The notes beneath the pieces are model-generated. The model was given only the letters and a program-made list of their open reading frames with translations, was not told the origin of the DNA and ran no database searches. The position numbers were made by a program, and so were the translations under genes. Shown here in pieces: positions 53,427 through 64,000 of a DNA stretch of 64,000 bases (positions are counted from its first letter, which is position 1; each line of letters begins with the position of its first letter). This DNA is from Piscinibacter sp. XHJ-5 (lineage in GTDB: Bacteria; Pseudomonadota; Gammaproteobacteria; Burkholderiales; Burkholderiaceae_C). The stretch lies in assembly GCF_029855045.1 (NCBI RefSeq), contig NZ_CP123228.1, positions 2,356,001 to 2,420,000 on the forward strand, given 5' to 3'.

Positions 53427-54218
53427 ATGAACGCACGACGGGCGCCGTATCGCGTCGGCCTGATCGTTCCCAGCTCCAACACGACGATGGAGCTCGAGGT
53501 TCCCGAGCTGTTGCGTCGGCAGCAGCTGGCGAGCGGGCACCGCTTCAGCGTGCACTCGGCGCGCCTGCGGCTGCGACAGGTCACGCCCGAGGCGCTGCAG
53601 AAGATGAACGAGGCGGCCGACAGCGCCGTCGACATGCTGTGCGATGCGCGCGTCGACGCGCTCGTGTATGCCTGCCTGGTGGCGGGGATGTCCGGCGGCA
53701 AGCCCGGCCTGCTGGAGACGCAGGCGCGCCTCACGGCGCGGGCGGCGAGCTGCGACACGGCGGCGCCGGCCATCGTCAGCAGCGCCGGTGCGCTCGTCAC
53801 GGCGCTGCAGTGGCTCGGCGCACGGCGCATCGCGATGATCGCCCCCTATCGCCGCTCGCTCACCGACCGCGTGGCCGCCACGCTCGCCGAATGCGGTGTG
53901 CAGGTGGTGCAAAGCCGCTCGCTGGAGGTCGTCGACAACGCCGCGGTGGGCCGGCTCGATGCGGCCAAGCTGCTGTCGCTCGCCGCGCAGCTCGACTTCT
54001 CGGGCTCTGACGCGCTGGTCATATCGGCCTGCGTGCAGATGCCCTCGCTCGACGTCGTCGAAGAGGCGGAGCAGCGCCTGGGCCTGCCGGTGCTCAGTGC
54101 GGCCACGGCAAGCGTGTTCGCGCTGCTGCGCCTGCTCGGGATTCCACCGGCCATCGCCGGCGCGGGCGCGTTGCTGCGCCACGGCGAGCGGTCTCGCACC
54201 GCAGCTGCGCTGCCATGA
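53427..54218 (+). CDS. Maleate isomerase / Asp-Glu racemase family protein
   Basis: A 263-residue protein of the maleate cis-trans isomerase/arylmalonate decarboxylase group. The N-terminal VGLIVPSSNTTMELEVP and the two catalytic-type cysteines, C83 in YACLVAGMSGG and a second in ISACVQMPSLD, fit the two-Cys mechanism that isomerises maleate to fumarate. The related racemases and decarboxylases share the fold, so the substrate is not certain. It overlaps the next gene by four bases (ATGA), which is unexpected for a maleate pathway. Confidence 0.82.
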   Translation: MNARRAPYRVGLIVPSSNTTMELEVPELLRRQQLASGHRFSVHSARLRLRQVTPEALQKMNEAADSAVDMLCDARVDALVYACLVAGMSGGKPGLLETQARLTARAASCDTAAPAIVSSAGALVTALQWLGARRIAMIAPYRRSLTDRVAATLAECGVQVVQSRSLEVVDNAAVGRLDAAKLLSLAAQLDFSGSDALVISACVQMPSLDVVEEAEQRLGLPVLSAATASVFALLRLLGIPPAIAGAGALLRHGERSRTAAALP

Positions 54219-54907
54219 GGCTGGTCGACATCCGGCACCGCGACGCGATGTCGATGGCAGTCGCCGAGATCCACGAGCGCCCCGTCGTCGTGCAGCTGCC
54301 GGCAGTGTTCGTCCTGCTGGCCGCGCCCACGACGGCCGGCGCCGCGCAGCTCGACCGGGCCAAGACACGATTGCCCGGCAAGCACTACGGGACCGCGATC
54401 GGCTCGCTGGACCGCTTCCTGGCGCAGGCGGATCCGGCGCACCTGCCGCCCGGCTTCAGCCAGGCCGAAGACTTCATGCGCATGACCGGCACTTTCAGCC
54501 GTGTGCGCTTTCGCGGCCTCGACTTCGATTCGCCGACGATACGCGGCGGCACGCATCAGGGCGTGCTGCTCAACGGCCTGCATCGATCGCTGTTCGAGCG
54601 CATCGAGGCGTCCTTCCTGACCGGCGCGCCCGACCCGATCTGGGGTGGCCACAACTATTGCGCCCCGCTGTGCACGAGCTGCAACATCAGCGGCCATCCG
54701 GACGGGTCCATCGTCGAGCTGGAGAAGGCGCTCGCCTTCGCCCGCGATCGCGGCGTGCGGCTGGTGATCACGGGTCCGCAGCGCAGCGCCGACCTCGGCT
54801 CGTATCCGATCTTCGGCTACGAGCGCGACAGGGTGCGCGTGCACCGTGTGGGGCCCGGCCTCGAAGCCTTCAAGCAGAAGATCCCGCCGGCGCTGCGCGC
54901 CTGGTGA
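54215..54907 (+). CDS. Divergent YrdC/Sua5-like protein (tentative)
   Basis: A 230-residue protein. Faint YrdC/Sua5 landmarks are visible: a strand-loop PAVFVLLAAPTTAGAAQLDR followed by AKTRLPGK (compare the PTETVYGL...AKxR pattern), and the late CTSCNISGHPDGSIVELEKA, which resembles the TSANxSG motif of threonylcarbamoyl-AMP synthases. Several of the usual Lys/Arg residues are not obvious, so it is at best a divergent member and may have a different substrate. Its start overlaps the maleate-isomerase-like gene by ATGA. The identification is uncertain. Confidence 0.45.
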   Translation: MRLVDIRHRDAMSMAVAEIHERPVVVQLPAVFVLLAAPTTAGAAQLDRAKTRLPGKHYGTAIGSLDRFLAQADPAHLPPGFSQAEDFMRMTGTFSRVRFRGLDFDSPTIRGGTHQGVLLNGLHRSLFERIEASFLTGAPDPIWGGHNYCAPLCTSCNISGHPDGSIVELEKALAFARDRGVRLVITGPQRSADLGSYPIFGYERDRVRVHRVGPGLEAFKQKIPPALRAW

Positions 54908-54976
54908 CCGCGGAAAAACACGGACCCCGCGCAGCGGGAGTTCGTGCTCTCATGCCTGTTCGACAAGAGGCCCCAC

Positions 54977-56116
54977 GTGCGAATCCGGATCGTCCTGCTC
55001 TGGTGTCTGCTCCTCGCGGGCTGCGCGCAGGCGCCGCTGACGGCGCTGCCCGAGCCCCTGCTGCACGACCATCTCTTCGCTGCGCCGTCGCAGCCCGCGC
55101 GCGCCGACGACGTGTTCGCGATGAGCGACGCGATGCGCCTGTATCTGCGCCACGAGATCGCCCCGCGCTTCGGCAGCAAGGGCCGTCAGCGGGCCCTGGT
55201 CGACGCGCTGGTCAGGCCGGGGCAGCTCAAGCTGGAGTACGACGGCGGCCGCACGCGCAATGCGGCGGAAGCCTTCGACGCGCGTGCCGGCAACTGCCTG
55301 TCGCTGGTGCTGATGACCGCGGCCTTCGCCAAGGAGATCGGCCTGCGCATCGAGTACCAGAGCGCCTTTCTCGAGGAGATGTGGAGCCGCAGCGGCGACC
55401 TCGTCTTGCGCAGCGCGCACGTCAACGTGACGGTCGGGGCGCGGCCCATGGACTTTCGCAGCGGCGTCGACGAGCGCAGCGTGACGATCGACTTCCTGCC
55501 GCCCGACGATCTGCGCGGCTTGCGCACGCGCACGCTGTCGGAGCGCACGGTCGTCGCGATGTACATGAACAACCGCGCCGCCGAGGCGCTGGTGCAGAAC
55601 AGGCTCGACGACGCCTATGCGTGGGCCAGCCAGGCGGTGAAGCAGGACGCCGCATTCCTGGCCGCCTACAACACGCTCGGCGTGGTGTACCTGCGCCACC
55701 GCAATCCGGTGGAGGCGGAGCGCGTGTTCACCGCCGTGCTCGCGCAGGAGCCGGCCAACACCCGCGCCATGCACAACCTGTCGCAGTCGCTGGCGCAGCA
55801 GGGACGCCTTGCCGAGGCGGCGGAGCTGAACCGCCGGCTCGCGCAGATCGAGCCGCATCCGCCGTTCCACTTCTTCGAGCTCGGCCTGCAGGCGATGGCG
55901 CACAACGACTTCAAGGCCGCGCGCGACTGGTTCGGCAAGGAGGTGGCGCGCGCCGACTATTACCACGAGTTCCACTACTGGCTGGCGCTGGCCAACTTCC
56001 GGCTCGGCGACGTCAAGCGGGCGAACCAGCACCTCGAGCGCGCGATGGAGAACAGCACGACGCGGCGCGATCACGACCTGTACGCAGCCAAGCTGGCCTG
56101 GTTGCGCGCCCACTGA
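54977..56116 (+). CDS. Lipoprotein with transglutaminase-like and TPR domains
   Basis: A 379-residue lipoprotein with lipobox LLAGC after a GTG start at 54977 (AGAGG upstream). Residues about 75-190 look like a transglutaminase-like domain: FDARAGNCLSLVLMTAAFAK with the Cys, a His in RSAHVNVTV and an Asp in VTIDFLPPDD. Residues about 200-375 are TPR repeats (ALVQNRLDDAYAWASQAVKQ, AFLAAYNTLGVVYLRHRNPV, TRAMHNLSQSLAQQGRLAEA). It is probably held at the outer membrane and acts in peptide cleavage or assembly of envelope proteins. It follows the YrdC-like gene after 69 bases. Confidence 0.78.
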   Translation: MRIRIVLLWCLLLAGCAQAPLTALPEPLLHDHLFAAPSQPARADDVFAMSDAMRLYLRHEIAPRFGSKGRQRALVDALVRPGQLKLEYDGGRTRNAAEAFDARAGNCLSLVLMTAAFAKEIGLRIEYQSAFLEEMWSRSGDLVLRSAHVNVTVGARPMDFRSGVDERSVTIDFLPPDDLRGLRTRTLSERTVVAMYMNNRAAEALVQNRLDDAYAWASQAVKQDAAFLAAYNTLGVVYLRHRNPVEAERVFTAVLAQEPANTRAMHNLSQSLAQQGRLAEAAELNRRLAQIEPHPPFHFFELGLQAMAHNDFKAARDWFGKEVARADYYHEFHYWLALANFRLGDVKRANQHLERAMENSTTRRDHDLYAAKLAWLRAH

Positions 56117-56143
56117 CGCGCCGAGCGCCACGGCCGGGGGGCG

Positions 56144-56800
56144 TCAGCGCAGCCTGCCGATGAGCTTGGCCGCCTGCTTCAGGTCCGCCAGCCACAGCCG
56201 GTAGCCCTCGGCCCTGTCCTCGTCGCGCAGCCGCAGCAACGCCGACGGATGCAGCGTGATCAGCACGCGCAGCCCGTCCTCGCGCTCGAGCCAGTGGCCG
56301 CGTTGCGCCATCACCGGCACGGCGTAGCCCATCAGCTGGCGCGCCGCCGTCGACCCCAGTGCGATGGCGGCCTGCGGCCTGACATGCTCGATCTCGCTTT
56401 CCAGCCAGTGCAGGCAGGCCGCGGCCTCGCGCTGCGCCGGCGTCTTGTGCATGCGCCGCTTGCCGCGCATCTCGAACTTGAAGTGCTTGACGGCGTTGGT
56501 GAGGTAGAGCGCCTCGCGCGGCCAGCCGAGCTCGGCCAGTGCGCGATCGAGCAGCTGTCCCGCCGGCCCCACGAAGGGATGGCCTTGCCGGTCCTCCTGA
56601 TCGCCCGGCTGCTCGCCCACCAGCATCAGCGGCGCACGCACCGGCCCCTCGCCCCATACCGTCTGCGTCGCGTGAAAGCCGAGCGGGCATTCGCGGCAGC
56701 CGGATGCCGACTCGCGCAAGGACTCCAGAGCGTGTAAGTCTTGCGCGGTGTCGGCAGTGTTTGCCGGCGAAGGTTTGCGGATGGGGTTGGGCGCGGCCAT
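56144..56800 (-). CDS. UdgX-type uracil-DNA binding protein (family 4-like uracil-DNA glycosylase)
   Basis: A 218-residue protein. Motif A reads VGEQPGDQEDRQGHPFVGPA, as in UdgX, and motif B is LITLHPSALLR. The insertion that defines UdgX, KRRIH, appears here as KRRMH (K114-H118); in UdgX the His makes a covalent bond to the abasic site after uracil removal. Candidate iron-sulphur ligands are C35, C38, H106 (where family 4 has Cys) and C129. Covalent capture of uracil sites in DNA is the expected activity, with the Ile to Met change untested. It is convergent with the TPR lipoprotein gene and downstream of hppA on the same strand. Confidence 0.87.
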   Translation of the reverse strand: MAAPNPIRKPSPANTADTAQDLHALESLRESASGCRECPLGFHATQTVWGEGPVRAPLMLVGEQPGDQEDRQGHPFVGPAGQLLDRALAELGWPREALYLTNAVKHFKFEMRGKRRMHKTPAQREAAACLHWLESEIEHVRPQAAIALGSTAARQLMGYAVPVMAQRGHWLEREDGLRVLITLHPSALLRLRDEDRAEGYRLWLADLKQAAKLIGRLR

Positions 56801-56825
56801 GGTTCATGGGCCACGCAGCAAGGAA

Positions 56826-56847
56826 AGAGCCCGCCGAAGCGGGCTCT
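56826..56847 (-). terminator. Intrinsic terminator after hppA
   Basis: On the minus strand AGAGCCCGC, TTCG, GCGGGCTCT, then TTCCTT. Perfect nine-base stem with a stable tetraloop and a short, interrupted T-run. It lies 20 bases after the hppA stop and in front of the UdgX-type gene, and so separates the two. Confidence 0.7.
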
Positions 56848-56867
56848 CGAGAGGGCTCGAAGGGCGG

Positions 56868-59021
<2,154 letters not shown>

Positions 59022-59256
59022 CGGAATCTCCTTCTCTCTCCGGGGAACTGGTTTGAGGTGTGCGCCCTTGTGGATGCCGTTGCGGCCGGGCGCTCGGATC
59101 AGCGCAGCGCATGCTACGGGAAGCCCCTGGACAAGGCAACGAGCCGCACATGGTGGTTTTCCACCGTGGCGCGATGCATCCGCGCCAGTCAGGACCTTGC
59201 AAGACCGGCACGTAAAATTCGGGTTTTCCCCGAAACCCCTCTTGCCGAACCACACC

Positions 59257-59796
59257 ATGAGCCTGCACAACGTGACCCCCGGCGCGAAGGCGCCCGAGCA
59301 GTTCAACGTGATCATCGAGATCCCGATGAACGCGGACCCGATCAAGTACGAGGTCGACAAGGAGACCGGTGCGATGTTCGTCGACAGGTTCATGACGACC
59401 GCCATGCACTATCCGTGCAACTACGGCTACGTGCCGCAGACGCTGTCCGATGACGGCGACCCGGTCGACGTGCTCGTGATCACGCCGTTCCCGCTCACCC
59501 CGGGCGTCGTCGTCACCTGCCGGCCGGTGGGCGTGCTGCAGATGGACGACGAGGCCGGCGGTGACGCCAAGCTGCTCGCAGTGCCCATCGACAAGGTCCT
59601 GCCGATCTACACGCATTGGCAGAAGCCTGAGGACATCAACCCGATGCGGCTGAAGGCGATCACGCATTTCTTCGAGCACTACAAGGACCTCGAGCCGGGC
59701 AAGTGGGTCAAGGTCAAGGGCTGGGAAGGTCCCGAAGCCGCGAAGAACGAGATCACCTCCGGCATCGCGGCCTATGCGGCCAGCAAGAAGAAGTAG
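59257..59796 (+). CDS. ppa: Soluble inorganic pyrophosphatase (family I)
   Basis: A 179-residue family I pyrophosphatase. The [20 protein letters not shown] start, the [20 protein letters not shown] active-site loop (the acidic residues bind Mg), and [20 protein letters not shown] are all there. It hydrolyses pyrophosphate to drive biosynthesis. It stands divergent from the membrane pyrophosphatase gene with about 235 bases between the start codons. A strong terminator follows. Confidence 0.96.
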   Translation: MSLHNVTPGAKAPEQFNVIIEIPMNADPIKYEVDKETGAMFVDRFMTTAMHYPCNYGYVPQTLSDDGDPVDVLVITPFPLTPGVVVTCRPVGVLQMDDEAGGDAKLLAVPIDKVLPIYTHWQKPEDINPMRLKAITHFFEHYKDLEPGKWVKVKGWEGPEAAKNEITSGIAAYAASKKK

Positions 59797-59820
59797 GCCG
59801 CGCGCTGCCCGCCACCACCA

Positions 59821-59844
59821 GGGGAGCCGATGGCTCCCCTTTTT
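59821..59844 (+). terminator. Intrinsic terminator after ppa
   Basis: GGGGAGCC, GAT, GGCTCCCC, TTTTT. Perfect eight-base stem, three-base loop and five T. It lies 24 bases after the ppa stop. Confidence 0.92.
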
Positions 59845-59912
59845 CATGCGCGGAACACACGGCAACGGGCGCGCTCTACACTGGCCCGCATCTCCCACGC
59901 ACCCGTACCGCC

Positions 59913-62645
59913 ATGCTGCATCGCCTCGCCTGCGTCGTGCTCATCGCCTGCGCGTCATTCCTGCCCGCCGCCGCCCAGCCGCTGCCGGCCGGTGTCTCCA
60001 AGGTCATGTCGGTCGAGGGCATCGACGAGTACCGCCTGCCCAACGGGCTGCAGGTGCTGCTGGTGCCGGACGACTCCAAGCCCACCACCACGGTCAACCT
60101 GACCATCCGCGTCGGTTCGCGCCACGAGAACTACGGCGAGACCGGCATGGCTCACCTCCTCGAGCACATGATGTTCAAGGGCACGCCGAGCCATCCCAAG
60201 GTCTGGGCCGAGTTCCAGAAGCGCGGCCTGCGCGCCAACGGCACGACCTGGTTCGACCGCACCAACTACCACGCGAGCTTTTCGGCCGACGAGGACAACC
60301 TCAACTGGTACGTGGGCTGGCTGGCCGATGCGATGGTCAACAGCTACATCGCGCGCAAGGACCTCGACACCGAGATGACGGTGGTCCGCAACGAGATGGA
60401 GATGGGCGAGAACAGCCCCGAGCGCTCGCTGTACAAGAAGACGCTGGCGGCGATGTACGACTGGCACAACTACGGCAAGTCGTCGATCGGTGCACGCGCC
60501 GATGTCGAGAATGTCGACATCCCGCGGCTGCAGGCTTTCTATCGCACCTACTACCAGCCGGACAACGCATCGCTCGTCGTCTCCGGCAAGTTCGTGCCGG
60601 CGAAGACGCTCGCGCTGATCACGAAGACCTTCGGCAAGATCAGGAAGCCGACGCGCAAGCTGCCGTTGCTCTACACGCTCGATCCCGCCCAGGATGGCGA
60701 GCGCAGCGTGACGGTGCGCCGCGTCGGCGGCTCGCCGTTGCTGTTCGCCGGCTACCACGTGCCGGCCGGCCCCGATCCCGACTATGCGGCGATCGAGCTG
60801 CTGGCGCTGGTGATGGCCGACACGCCGTCGGGCCGCCTGCACAAGCGGCTCACCGAGAAGCAGCTCGCCGCCGGCGTCTTCGCTTCGACGCAAGCGGCCG
60901 CCGATCCCGGCTACACGATCTTCGGTGCCCAGCTCGCGCCGGGACAGGACGTCGACAAGGCGCGCGCCGAGATGGTCGCGACGCTGGAAGCGACCGCCAG
61001 CGAGCCGGTGACCCAGGACGAGCTCGACCGCGCGAAGGCCAAGTGGCTGAAGGGCTGGGAGCTCTCGTTCACCAACCCTGAAGCGGTCGGACTCGCGCTC
61101 AGCGAATCGATCTCGCAAGGCGACTGGCGGCTGTTCTTCCTTCTGCGCGACCGGGTGCGCGAAGCCAGGCTGGCCGACGTGCAGCGCGTGGCGACGCAGT
61201 ACCTGCTCAACACCAACCGAACGCTGGGCGTCTACCTGCCCACGGACAAGCCGCAGCGGCCGCCCACGCCGGCGGCGGTGAACGTGGCCGAGCAGCTCAA
61301 GAGCTTCAAGCCAGCCGAGGCGGCTGCTGTCGCCGAGGCCTTCGAGGCCACGCCGGCCAACATCGACCGCCGCACGCAACGCTTCAGCGTGGGCGGGGTG
61401 CAGGCGGCGCTGCTGCCCAAGGGCACCCGCGGCGGCGCGGTCAATGCGGTGCTCACGCTGCGCTTCGGTGACGAGAAGACGCTGTTCGGGCTGGGTGAGG
61501 TGCCCGACATGGTCGCGGCGCTGCTCGACAAGGGCACTAAGACGCTGAGCCGCGAGCAGTTCCAGGATCGCCTGGACCAGCTGAAGACGGAGATCGGCGT
61601 CACACCGGGTGTCGGACAGGTGTCGGTGCAGCTCGTGTCGCGGCGCGAGAACCTGCCGGCGGCCATCGCGCTGGTCGGCGAGATGCTGCGCACGCCGGCG
61701 CTGCCGCCCGAAGGGCTGGACGAAGTGAAACGGCAGTCGCTTGCGGCGATCGAGCGCCAGCGCAAGCAGCCCGAAGCGGTGGCCGACAACGCGGTGGCGC
61801 GCATCGGCAACCCGTATCCGCGTGGCGACGTGCGGCACGGCCGCACCTTCGACGAGATCGTCGCGGACGTGAACGCGGTCACCCTCGACAAGGTGCGCGA
61901 GTTCCACGGCCGGTTCTATGGCGCCAAGCGGGCGCAGTTCGCCGCGGTGGGCGACATGGACGCAGCGGCCGTGCGGCAGGCGGTCGAGAAGGCCTTCGGC
62001 GACTGGGATGCCGGCATGGCCTACACCCGCGTGCCGAACCCGATCCATCCGGTGCCGCCGCAGCGCCTCGTGCTGCAGGTGCCGGACAACCAGAACGCGA
62101 CGATGTACGCCAAGCTGGACGTGCCGCTGTCCGACAACGACGACGACTACCCGGCGCTCATGATGGCCAACCATCTGCTGGGCAGCGGCGGCAGCTCGCG
62201 CCTGTGGAAGCGCATCCGCGAAGGCGAGGGCCTGTCGTACGACGTTCGCAGCATGATCCAGTGGGAAACGGTGGAGCCGCATTCCGAATGGCTGTCCACG
62301 GCGATCTTCGCGCCGACGAACCAGCCGAAGGTGGAAGCGGCCTGGAAGGACGAGCTGGCGCGTGCGCTGAAGGACGGCTTCACGCAGCAGGAGCTCGCCG
62401 AGGGCCAGCGCGGCCTCCTGAGCCGGCGGCGACTCTCTCGCGCGCAGGACGGAAGCGTCGCCGGACTGTGGGCAGTCAATCTCTATCTCGGCCGCACGTT
62501 CCAGAAGAGCGCGCAAGTCGATGCGGCGCTCGAGAAGCTCACGCTCGCCGAAGTCAACGCGGCGCTGCGCAAGTACCTCAAGCCGGAGCAGTTCGTGACC
62601 GCCTTCGCCGGCGAGTTCAAGCCTGCGGCGACGCGCTCGCCTTGA
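59913..62645 (+). CDS. M16 family zinc metallopeptidase (pitrilysin-like), exported
   Basis: A 910-residue protein with a signal peptide (to PAAAQ). The inverted zinc motif HLLEH lies in TGMAHLLEHMMFKGTP, followed about 75 residues later by the third ligand Glu in VRNEMEMGENSP. Two further M16 domains follow; the last half is of the inactive type and has the LLGSGGSSRLWKRIREGEGL segment that closes over substrate. It cleaves peptides or small proteins in the periplasm. No ribosome-binding site is obvious. Its 3' end overlaps that of the convergent DUF482 gene by 29 bases. Confidence 0.92.
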   Translation: MLHRLACVVLIACASFLPAAAQPLPAGVSKVMSVEGIDEYRLPNGLQVLLVPDDSKPTTTVNLTIRVGSRHENYGETGMAHLLEHMMFKGTPSHPKVWAEFQKRGLRANGTTWFDRTNYHASFSADEDNLNWYVGWLADAMVNSYIARKDLDTEMTVVRNEMEMGENSPERSLYKKTLAAMYDWHNYGKSSIGARADVENVDIPRLQAFYRTYYQPDNASLVVSGKFVPAKTLALITKTFGKIRKPTRKLPLLYTLDPAQDGERSVTVRRVGGSPLLFAGYHVPAGPDPDYAAIELLALVMADTPSGRLHKRLTEKQLAAGVFASTQAAADPGYTIFGAQLAPGQDVDKARAEMVATLEATASEPVTQDELDRAKAKWLKGWELSFTNPEAVGLALSESISQGDWRLFFLLRDRVREARLADVQRVATQYLLNTNRTLGVYLPTDKPQRPPTPAAVNVAEQLKSFKPAEAAAVAEAFEATPANIDRRTQRFSVGGVQAALLPKGTRGGAVNAVLTLRFGDEKTLFGLGEVPDMVAALLDKGTKTLSREQFQDRLDQLKTEIGVTPGVGQVSVQLVSRRENLPAAIALVGEMLRTPALPPEGLDEVKRQSLAAIERQRKQPEAVADNAVARIGNPYPRGDVRHGRTFDEIVADVNAVTLDKVREFHGRFYGAKRAQFAAVGDMDAAAVRQAVEKAFGDWDAGMAYTRVPNPIHPVPPQRLVLQVPDNQNATMYAKLDVPLSDNDDDYPALMMANHLLGSGGSSRLWKRIREGEGLSYDVRSMIQWETVEPHSEWLSTAIFAPTNQPKVEAAWKDELARALKDGFTQQELAEGQRGLLSRRRLSRAQDGSVAGLWAVNLYLGRTFQKSAQVDAALEKLTLAEVNAALRKYLKPEQFVTAFAGEFKPAATRSP

Positions 62646-63804
62646 ACGGGTGCCGCTCGTTGAGCTCGTCGAGGTACTGAGCGACGCCCGCGCCCTCGCG
62701 CTCGAGGAAATCGGCGACGGCAGCCGCGAATTGCGGATGCGCGAGCCAGTGCGCCGACCAGGTCTGCACCGGCAGCAGGCCGCGCGCCATCTTGTGCTCG
62801 CCCTGCGCACCGCCCTCGAAGCGGCGCATGCGCTGCGCAATGCACCAGGCGAGCGGCTGGTAGTAGCAGGCCTCGAAGTGAAGGAAGGGGATGTGTTCCA
62901 CGGCGCCCCAGTAGCGCCCGAAGGCCGCACCGCGGGCACGGTCGAGCGCGATCAGCGATGCACCGACGCGCCGCCCGTTCTTCCAGGCAACGAACAGCAG
63001 CCAGTGGTCAGGCATGGTCCGCGCCATGCGCTGGAAGAACTCGCGCGTGAGGTAGGGCGTGGAGTGGTGCGCGCGGTACGTGAGGGTGTAGCAGCGGTAG
63101 AAGAAGTCCCAGTCGCGTTCGCCGATCTCGCTGCCCTGCAGGACGGTGAAGCCGATGCCCGCCTCGGCCACCCGCCGGCGCTCCTGCTGGATCTTCTTGC
63201 GCTTCTCGCGCTGCAACGTCTGCAGCAGGTCGGCGAAGTCGCGGTAGGGCTCCGGCTCGCGGTTGGTCCAGTGGAACTGCACGGTGCTGCGCATCATCCA
63301 GCCGGCACCGGCCGCAGCGGCGCGATCGGCCTCGCTCAGGAACAGCACGTGGGCCGATGAGAGCTCGGCGTCGCGAGCCATCTGCGTCATCGCCTGCAGC
63401 AGCAGCTCGCGCGAACGCGCGTCACGCGCCAGCAGGCGGGCGCCCGGCACCGGCGTGTAGGGAATCGAGCTCAGCAGCTTCGGGTAGTAGCGCAGCCCGT
63501 GCCGGTGGTAAGCGTCTGCCCAGGCCCAGTCGAAGACGTACTCGCCGTACGAATGGTCCTTGAGGTACAGCGGGCATGCCGCGACGAGCTCCGCCCCGCG
63601 CTCGACGATCAGGAACTGCGGCCACCAGCCAGTGCCGGAGGCGGCGCTGCCCGACTCGTGCAGGGCGCTGAGGTATTCGTGGCGCAGGAACGGTGTCGCT
63701 TCGGTCTGCGTGTCGAGCAACGCGTTCCAGCGCGGCGGCTCGATCGCCGAGAGGTCGTCGAGCACCCGAATGACATAATCGTTCGCGCCCGTTTCCTCAT
63801 GCAT
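62617..63804 (-). CDS. DUF482 / GNAT-like peptidoglycan-type biosynthesis protein
   Basis: A 395-residue protein of the DUF482 family (sometimes called peptidogalycan biosynthesis), with acyl-CoA N-acyltransferase fold halves. Recognisable parts are TPFLRHEYLSALHESGSA, YLKDHSYGEYVFDWAWADAY, EKRKKIQQERRRVAEAGI and the late EACYYQPLAWCIAQRM, with the GAQGEHKMARG signature and a C-terminal HP-(F/K) end. The exact reaction is not established. In related bacteria it lies beside the P-II gene, as here, divergently. Confidence 0.85.
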   Translation of the reverse strand: MHEETGANDYVIRVLDDLSAIEPPRWNALLDTQTEATPFLRHEYLSALHESGSAASGTGWWPQFLIVERGAELVAACPLYLKDHSYGEYVFDWAWADAYHRHGLRYYPKLLSSIPYTPVPGARLLARDARSRELLLQAMTQMARDAELSSAHVLFLSEADRAAAAGAGWMMRSTVQFHWTNREPEPYRDFADLLQTLQREKRKKIQQERRRVAEAGIGFTVLQGSEIGERDWDFFYRCYTLTYRAHHSTPYLTREFFQRMARTMPDHWLLFVAWKNGRRVGASLIALDRARGAAFGRYWGAVEHIPFLHFEACYYQPLAWCIAQRMRRFEGGAQGEHKMARGLLPVQTWSAHWLAHPQFAAAVADFLEREGAGVAQYLDELNERHPFKASASPQA

Positions 63805-63852
63805 GCGGCGATGTTAGGCCGACATCGACGACCTTAGTGACACGCCCCCTAA

Positions 63853-64000
<148 letters not shown>

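Noticed and set aside
59955-62939. A 994-codon minus-strand frame opposite the M16 peptidase
   Set aside because: Low-complexity Arg/Leu/Val-rich translation without motifs; the plus-strand peptidase has signal peptide and HLLEH motif.

Overview
The window is a high-GC chromosomal stretch, densely packed with genes on both strands. Protein style, the PHA-granule-type gene at the left edge, the P-II gene at the right edge, and the abundance of LysR regulators, TRAP transport and PQQ chemistry all suggest a betaproteobacterium of the order Burkholderiales. This placement is inference from gene content; no rRNA, tRNA, CRISPR array, insertion sequence or prophage was seen.

Layout. 0-3.6 kb: edge of a polyhydroxyalkanoate-system gene, a LysR regulator divergent from a nitronate-monooxygenase-like enzyme, and a pirin. 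3.6-11.8 kb: a three-gene minus-strand operon (secreted SGNH hydrolase, anchored protein, Lnt-like N-acyltransferase with a large C-terminal extension), a GFA-like zinc protein, a small secreted protein, a MauG-like dihaem peroxidase and a barrel-like outer-membrane protein. 11.9-19.2 kb: LysE exporter and LysR regulator, divergent from a six-gene catabolic operon (SDR dehydrogenase, three-part TRAP transporter, split transketolase). 19.2-29.9 kb: mixed accessory genes, including a phosphoesterase/phospholipase C homologue with a long unrecognised N-terminus, a diiron protein, an alpha/beta-hydrolase-LuxR fusion, an MFS transporter, an ECF sigma factor with a SnoaL-like tail, a degenerate repeat and a truncated sterol desaturase.

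30-41.8 kb is the most coherent part: a PQQ-dependent alcohol oxidation island. It holds an aldehyde dehydrogenase with DUF779, a PedF-type cytochrome c with a quinoprotein-associated binding protein, an AcoR-type sigma-54 activator, pqqA-pqqB-pqqC, and a quinoprotein alcohol dehydrogenase carrying the aspartate that marks lanthanide-dependent enzymes. Four good -24/-12 (sigma-54) promoter matches stand in front of the aldehyde dehydrogenase, the cytochrome, pqqA and the alcohol dehydrogenase, so the single activator encoded in the middle probably controls the whole island. A hemerythrin operon with an FNR-like box lies inside it. pqqD and pqqE are not present.

41.8-64 kb: class I aldolase, FmdB-like zinc ribbon, B12-dependent ribonucleotide reductase (NrdJ) with DUF1810, an FMN 2-hydroxyacid dehydrogenase, DoxX, an L,D-transpeptidase-like protein, a radical SAM/SPASM protein paired with an 83-residue protein, an OmpA lipoprotein, NAD-type isocitrate dehydrogenase, a maleate-isomerase-like/YrdC-like/transglutaminase-TPR group, a UdgX-type uracil-DNA protein, membrane and soluble pyrophosphatases in divergent orientation, an M16 peptidase, a DUF482 protein and the start of a P-II gene.

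All assignments were made by reading the sequence; no database search was run.
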